This document shows positions 5,239 to 5,279 of a stretch of DNA of 5,279 nt, one piece after another (the first letter of the stretch is position 1; each line of letters opens with the position of its first letter). The position numbers and the translations under genes were made by a program. Origin of the DNA: Candidatus Proendomicrobium guianensium (GTDB taxonomy: Bacteria > Elusimicrobiota > Endomicrobiia > Endomicrobiales > Endomicrobiaceae). The notes beneath the pieces are model-generated. The model saw only the letters and a list, made by a program, of their open reading frames with translations. It did not search any database and was not told the DNA's origin. The stretch is from NCBI GenBank assembly GCA_009785775.1, contig WQVR01000074.1:1-5279 (forward strand), written 5' to 3'.

Positions 5239-5279
5239 TCTTTTTTTAAAAGTTGCTTCCACTTTTCTTTTATAAACAA
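5235..5279 (-). CDS. Possible 3' end of an upstream gene (partial, unidentified)
   Basis: From the window edge one minus-strand frame reads LFIKEKWKQLLKKD and then TAA at 5237-5235. The Lys/Leu-rich, aromatic-containing tail looks like a protein C-terminus. In many bacteria the gene directly upstream of rpmF is a DUF177 (YceD) protein, whose C-terminus commonly ends in a basic-aromatic-Leu pattern such as RxxxLKxLL, and this tail would be compatible. A second frame is also open here (16 residues, ending before 5229), so the call rests mainly on context. If real, the gap to rpmF is 55 bases. Confidence 0.35.
   Translation of the reverse strand: MFIKEKWKQLLKKD

Overview
The window is a bacterial fatty-acid and phospholipid initiation cluster. 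All genes lie on the minus strand, so transcription runs from high to low coordinates. In that order: a short possible 3' end of an unidentified gene, rpmF (ribosomal protein L32), plsX (acyl-phosphate transacylase), fabH (KAS III), fabD (malonyl-CoA:ACP transacylase), fabG (3-oxoacyl-ACP reductase), acpP (acyl carrier protein) and the N-terminal half of fabF (KAS II), which runs off the window at position 1. This is the well-known rpmF-plsX-fabHDG-acpP-fabF order. Every complete gene is intact, close to its family's usual length and keeps its catalytic residues.

The genes act as one pathway. FabD loads malonate from malonyl-CoA onto AcpP. FabH condenses an acyl-CoA primer with malonyl-ACP. 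FabG reduces the 3-keto group. FabF carries out later condensations. PlsX diverts finished acyl-ACP to acyl-phosphate for membrane phospholipid. L32 heads the cluster and links it to ribosome synthesis. The dehydratase (FabZ), enoyl reductase (FabI/K/V) and acetyl-CoA carboxylase are not in the window.

The cluster has two spacing regimes. From rpmF to fabD the gaps are tight (33, 3 and 13 bases). fabG, acpP and fabF are each preceded by a spacer of about 100 bases, and each spacer contains inverted repeats. The strongest are an 11-bp GC-rich stem between acpP and fabF (667-698) and a nested structure with an 11-bp outer stem between fabD and fabG (1854-1904). None is followed by a proper U-tract, so they look more like mRNA processing or stability elements, or weak attenuators, than terminators. 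These spacers are the most interesting unexplained part of the window.

The organism is a bacterium of low-to-moderate GC content (about 40-45% by eye) with Shine-Dalgarno-led genes. Its L32 is the four-cysteine zinc-ribbon form. The sequence alone does not fix the phylum. Elusimicrobiota is one impression, held with low confidence. There is no sign of mobile elements, CRISPR, tRNA or rRNA, and I did not find a convincing novel system.
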